The notes under the pieces: model-generated
What the model was told of the DNA's origin: nothing
Databases searched by the model: none
Seen by the model: the letters and a program-made list of their open reading frames with translations, nothing else
From: Pontibacter beigongshangensis
Lineage (GTDB): Bacteria; Bacteroidota; Bacteroidia; Cytophagales; Hymenobacteraceae
Direction: 5' to 3'
DNA: 64,000 bases
Assembly (NCBI RefSeq): GCF_014332515.1
Contig: NZ_VFSD01000022.1
Coordinates: 55,120 to 119,119, forward strand
Position numbers and translations under genes: made by a program
In this document: one piece after another, positions 62,637 to 64,000 of the stretch
Layout of the letters: each line of letters begins with the position of its first letter
Position numbering within the stretch: the stretch's first letter is position 1

Positions 62637-63266
62637 ATGAAAACAAAAAAGAGCCTGCTCCTGCTGATTGCCTGTATGCTGTACCAGTTCAGTTATGGCC
62701 AATTTATAAAAGAAGTAAAAGCAGGCCTGAGCTACGCAACAGTGCGGTTTGATGATGCCAGACTGCAAAGTGCTACCTCAGAGCGGACCGGTTATTTTGC
62801 AGGCATCGCGGCACAGCAGGAGCTTAACCAGAAATGGTTCTCCAGGCAGGAGCTTTCCTATGCGGTAAAAGGGCACAAACAACACTTTTCTTCCTCGGGC
62901 CCTGCCCTTGTCAGCTACCACTACCTTACGCTGCCGCTTTTGGTAGGGTATAAACCCCTGAGCAAACTGCGTATTTACCTGGGGCCTGAGCTGGCGCTGG
63001 CTGGCCCCGTTATGTACAGCAGTGATGGACAGAAAAGCAACCTGCATCATTTAGAGAAATTAAATGTGCTGGATATAGGAGCAGATGCAGGACTGATGTA
63101 CCAGCTCCTTCCGCGGGCCGAAGTTGACATACGCTATAGCCACGGCTTAAGGAAGGTCCGGAATGTGAGGTTCAACAACAGTTCAGGCTTATTCCAGGAG
63201 ACAAAAGCCGATGGCAGGCACCGTGCGCTACAACTGGCCGTGAACTACACCCTAAGAAAGAAATAA
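62637..63266 (+). CDS. Outer-membrane beta-barrel (porin-like, PorT-type) hypothetical protein
   Basis: The 209-residue protein has a signal peptide (about 1-21, ending FSYGQ) followed by barrel strands with aromatic girdles (VKAGLSYATVRF, WFSRQELSYAVKGH, YLTLPLLVGYKPL, LRIYLGPELALAG, IGADAGLMYQL, VDIRYSHGL, LQLAVNYTLRKK). It matches the common Bacteroidota outer-membrane beta-barrel domain. Function unknown. An R1 copy follows 54 nt after the stop, co-oriented. Confidence 0.82.
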   Translation: MKTKKSLLLLIACMLYQFSYGQFIKEVKAGLSYATVRFDDARLQSATSERTGYFAGIAAQQELNQKWFSRQELSYAVKGHKQHFSSSGPALVSYHYLTLPLLVGYKPLSKLRIYLGPELALAGPVMYSSDGQKSNLHHLEKLNVLDIGADAGLMYQLLPRAEVDIRYSHGLRKVRNVRFNNSSGLFQETKADGRHRALQLAVNYTLRKK

Positions 63267-63319
63267 GCAAGATGCAGCGGCCCGTCCGGCTCATGGCAGC
63301 AACTGGTATTTACAAAGCT

Positions 63320-63368
63320 TCAGCAGGAGCAGCACCTAACCCGGAGGGCTATTTTAATTAGAATAATT
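63320..63368 (+). repeat. R1 intergenic repeat, copy 24
   Basis: CAGCAGGAGCAGCA arm, ACCCGGAGGGC, T-run, ATTAGAATAATT. Confidence 0.85.
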
Positions 63369-63537
63369 GTGCTGTTACTTCCTGCTGAAGAAAAATGCTG
63401 CTGTCGAATAAGACAAAACCGCAGATAACCTCTTAGCAATCAAACATATACTTTCCGCTCGCGCGTCGTTTATACCAGCCGGTAAGTAGTTATTGAAATG
63501 AGCAACCTTATTACAAAAATACAGGAAGACAAGTAAA

Positions 63538-63897
63538 ATGAAAATTGAGTCTCATACTATAAACGACACCAAAATTGCTGAAGTGATTTCGGAAGAAACC
63601 ATCATTAATAATACGGAAGACGGGATAGATTTATTAGGAAACCTATACTATCAGGGTTTTGACAGCATGGTACTGCATGAAAAAAATATCACGCCTGCGT
63701 TTTTTGATCTGAAAACCGGAATGGCGGGAGAAATTCTTCAAAAATTCTCAACTTATCGTATGCGTCTGGCTATTGTGGGGGACCTCTCGAAATTCAAAAG
63801 CAAGAGTTTAGGTGACTTTATGTATGAAAGCAATAAGGGGAAACAGGTCAGTTTTGTCACGTCATTTTCAGAAGCTTTAGACTCTCTGTCCAGGTAG
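63538..63897 (+). CDS. DUF4180 domain protein
   Basis: The 119-residue protein fits DUF4180 over its full length: YYQGFDSMVLHEKNITPAFFDLKTG, MAGEILQKFSTYRMRLAIVGDL, SLGDFMYESNKGKQVSFV. No enzyme site or membrane segment is visible. The family has no assigned role to my knowledge. The ATG at 63538 is 169 nt beyond R1 copy 24 and 271 nt after the barrel gene. A terminator follows. Confidence 0.88.
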   Translation: MKIESHTINDTKIAEVISEETIINNTEDGIDLLGNLYYQGFDSMVLHEKNITPAFFDLKTGMAGEILQKFSTYRMRLAIVGDLSKFKSKSLGDFMYESNKGKQVSFVTSFSEALDSLSR

Positions 63898-63960
63898 ATT
63901 TGTTCAGAGTCAGCAACTGAAGGCACAGTAAGAAATCTAATTCTAAAATCCAGTAACAGG

Positions 63961-64000
63961 AGCGCCACTTAACCTGACAGAGTTTAAGTGGCGCTTTCTT
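63961..64000 (+). terminator. Intrinsic terminator after DUF4180 gene
   Basis: AGCGCCACTTAA pairs with TTAAGTGGCGCT (12-bp perfect stem, 11-nt loop) and is followed by TTCTT at the window edge. Confidence 0.82.

Noticed and set aside
2954..63368. R1 copies as a CRISPR array
   Set aside because: Copies are scattered over the whole window at irregular distances, in both orientations, without spacers of even length or cas genes.

Overview
The window looks like chromosomal DNA of a Bacteroidota bacterium, most likely a Cytophagales/Hymenobacteraceae member (Pontibacter-like; the genus is a guess). The evidence is: type IX secretion (T9SS) C-terminal sorting domains on three proteins, a SusC/SusD pair with a hybrid two-component regulator (HTCS), many lipoproteins, Bacteroidota-type TAnnTTTG -7 boxes, and a PASTA gene near a D-Ala-D-Ala ligase gene. 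No rRNA, phage, plasmid, CRISPR array or intact insertion sequence was seen. One tRNA (CAT anticodon) is present.

Layout. (1) 1-2805: an Eco57I-like restriction-modification methylase split by one in-frame TAG and running off the left edge. (2) 3415-6545: macrolide 2'-phosphotransferase-like kinase, tRNA, HAD phosphatase overlapping an M50 site-2 protease. (3) 6748-13056, minus strand: tandem double D-Ala-D-Ala ligase, a DUF559 nuclease cassette bounded by G/C-run inverted repeats, a PASTA protein, a T9SS cargo protein and a rhodanese. (4) 13734-18569: phosphoglycerate kinase, a winged-helix/methyltransferase protein, an Lgt-like membrane protein and a membrane/beta-barrel hybrid. (5) 18916-27689: two secreted zinc metalloproteases, DinB, a DUF218 protein, an outer-membrane barrel with an alpha/beta-hydrolase lipoprotein, and a small cytosolic protein. 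(6) 28019-60387: a large polysaccharide-utilisation locus (PUL). (7) 60514-63897: GNAT-like protein, Bcr/CflA efflux pump, outer-membrane barrel, DUF4180 protein.

The PUL combines a xyloglucan set (GH74 endo-xyloglucanase, GH31 alpha-xylosidase with PA14 insert, GH3 beta-glucosidase, GH2) with a rhamnogalacturonan-I set (PL11 lyase with FN3, ricin-type and T9SS domains, GH105 unsaturated rhamnogalacturonyl hydrolase, second GH2). Import would go through SusC/SusD plus a surface glycan-binding lipoprotein. Control would be by the HTCS, whose possible operator (two 9-bp repeats 10 bp apart) appears upstream of PL11 and in the HTCS/GH2 divergent region. The likely target is plant primary cell wall (pectin plus xyloglucan).

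The most striking unexplained feature is a dispersed intergenic repeat, here called R1, with about 24 copies in 64 kb. In order it has a CAG-rich arm, a CCTCCGGAGG palindrome, a T-run, and an AT-rich ATTnnAATAATT end. Copies lie in the spacers, and in tandem gene pairs 12 of 14 point the same way as the upstream gene; the two exceptions lie beyond an ordinary terminator. One copy is split by a 204-bp element with terminal inverted repeats and an 8-bp duplication. Other families (R2, a MITE-like element, a pseudoknot-like hairpin, the DUF559 cassette) share these spacers.
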